This document shows, in pieces, positions 63,815-64,000 of a stretch of 64,000 nucleotides of DNA. This stretch comes from Roseiarcus sp963759955. GTDB lineage: Bacteria; Pseudomonadota; Alphaproteobacteria; Rhizobiales; Beijerinckiaceae. The stretch lies in assembly GCA_963759955.1 (NCBI GenBank), contig CAVXCA010000104.1, forward strand, positions 1 through 64,000, given 5' to 3'. The notes beneath the pieces were generated by a model, which had not been told where the DNA came from, did no database searches, and saw only the letters and a list, made by a program, of their open reading frames with translations. The translations under genes were made by a program, and so were the position numbers. The stretch's first letter is position 1. Each line of letters starts with the position of its first letter.

Positions 63815-64000
63815 ATGGATTTGCGCTTCACCGAGGAGGAGATCGCGTTCCGCGACGAGGTGCGAGCGTTCGTGCGCGCCGAGTTGCCGGCATCCGTTCG
63901 CGCCAAGGTCGCCGAGGGGCGCCATCCCAGCAAGGACGACATGGTGCGCTGGACGCGGATCCTCGCCGCCAAGGGCTGGTCGGTTCCCCATTGGCCCGTC
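63815..64000 (+). CDS. Acyl-CoA dehydrogenase, N-terminal part (runs off the window)
   Basis: First 62 codons: MDLRFTEEEIAFRDEVRAFV, then RAELPASVRAKVAEGRHPSK and TRILAAKGWSVPHWPV, the N-terminal helical domain of acyl-CoA dehydrogenases. GGAGGG lies nine bases before ATG 63815. The FAD and catalytic regions lie beyond the end of the window. Divergent from the CoA-transferase gene. Confidence 0.85.
   Translation, partial: MDLRFTEEEIAFRDEVRAFVRAELPASVRAKVAEGRHPSKDDMVRWTRILAAKGWSVPHWPV

Overview
The window is high-GC DNA from an alphaproteobacterium, most likely of the order Hyphomicrobiales (Rhizobiales). The case rests on a trxB-lsrB-like pair, an Omp25/RopB-type porin, a BTLCP-family cysteine protease, alphaproteobacterial SecE and NusG, and alphaproteobacterial tRNA-Gln and tRNA-Trp. 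The exact genus cannot be read from the sequence. There is no rRNA, CRISPR array, integrase or recognisable insertion sequence.

Layout. 0-2.4 kb is decayed: a partial reading frame, a remnant of a GNAT-like gene with several frameshifts abutting the 3' end of a chemoreceptor gene, a small hypothetical gene, and two copies of a ~125 bp dispersed repeat. 2.4-4.8 kb holds an intradiol dioxygenase, aroQ and a quinone-oxidoreductase-like gene. 5.2-8.9 kb is a single large DUF4062/STAND-NTPase/TM/TPR gene, a candidate sensor or defence protein. 9.1-21.1 kb is a catabolic cluster: dimethylglycine-dehydrogenase-like enzyme, M81 peptidase, DeoR regulator, then a divergent operon of amino-acid/amine permease, choline-kinase-like phosphotransferase, glutamine-synthetase-like ligase, aldehyde dehydrogenase and iron alcohol dehydrogenase. 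Together these suggest glutamylation-based breakdown of an amino alcohol such as ethanolamine. 21.6-23.5 kb is a frameshifted chemoreceptor. 23.6-31.7 kb has tRNA-Gln, a threonine-dehydratase-like gene, a three-gene transglutaminase/ATP-grasp/alpha-E operon, and tRNA-Trp.

31.7-40.8 kb is the most unusual part. It lies between tRNA-Trp and secE, which are usually near neighbours in related bacteria. It encodes two receiver-type regulators that lack the phospho-acceptor aspartate, a lipoprotein with a domain resembling Ig-like/cadherin folds, a LapG-like BTLCP protease lipoprotein, and four exported proteins made largely of Asn-Gly repeats, plus a small exported relative. Long hexanucleotide tracts encode the repeats in both orientations.

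41.1-64.0 kb is mostly housekeeping: secE, nusG, msrP, lsrB-like regulator, trxB, GST, porin, EamA transporter, a polyamine-type binding protein fused at its end with a choline-sulfatase remnant, aminotransferase, cobU, YgjP-like protease, alpha/beta hydrolase, glycosyltransferase, pirin, psuK-psuG, a membrane protein, phosphoesterase, NUDIX, GNAT, deoC and fucU, a CoA-transferase and the start of an acyl-CoA dehydrogenase. Around deoC/fucU lie remnants of a ribokinase and a sugar ABC permease, so this looks like a decaying sugar locus.

Four genes (aldehyde dehydrogenase, chemoreceptor, LuxR-type regulator, lipoprotein) each carry one frameshift, and every one needs the removal of one base. 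This is either real decay or a systematic insertion error in the sequence.
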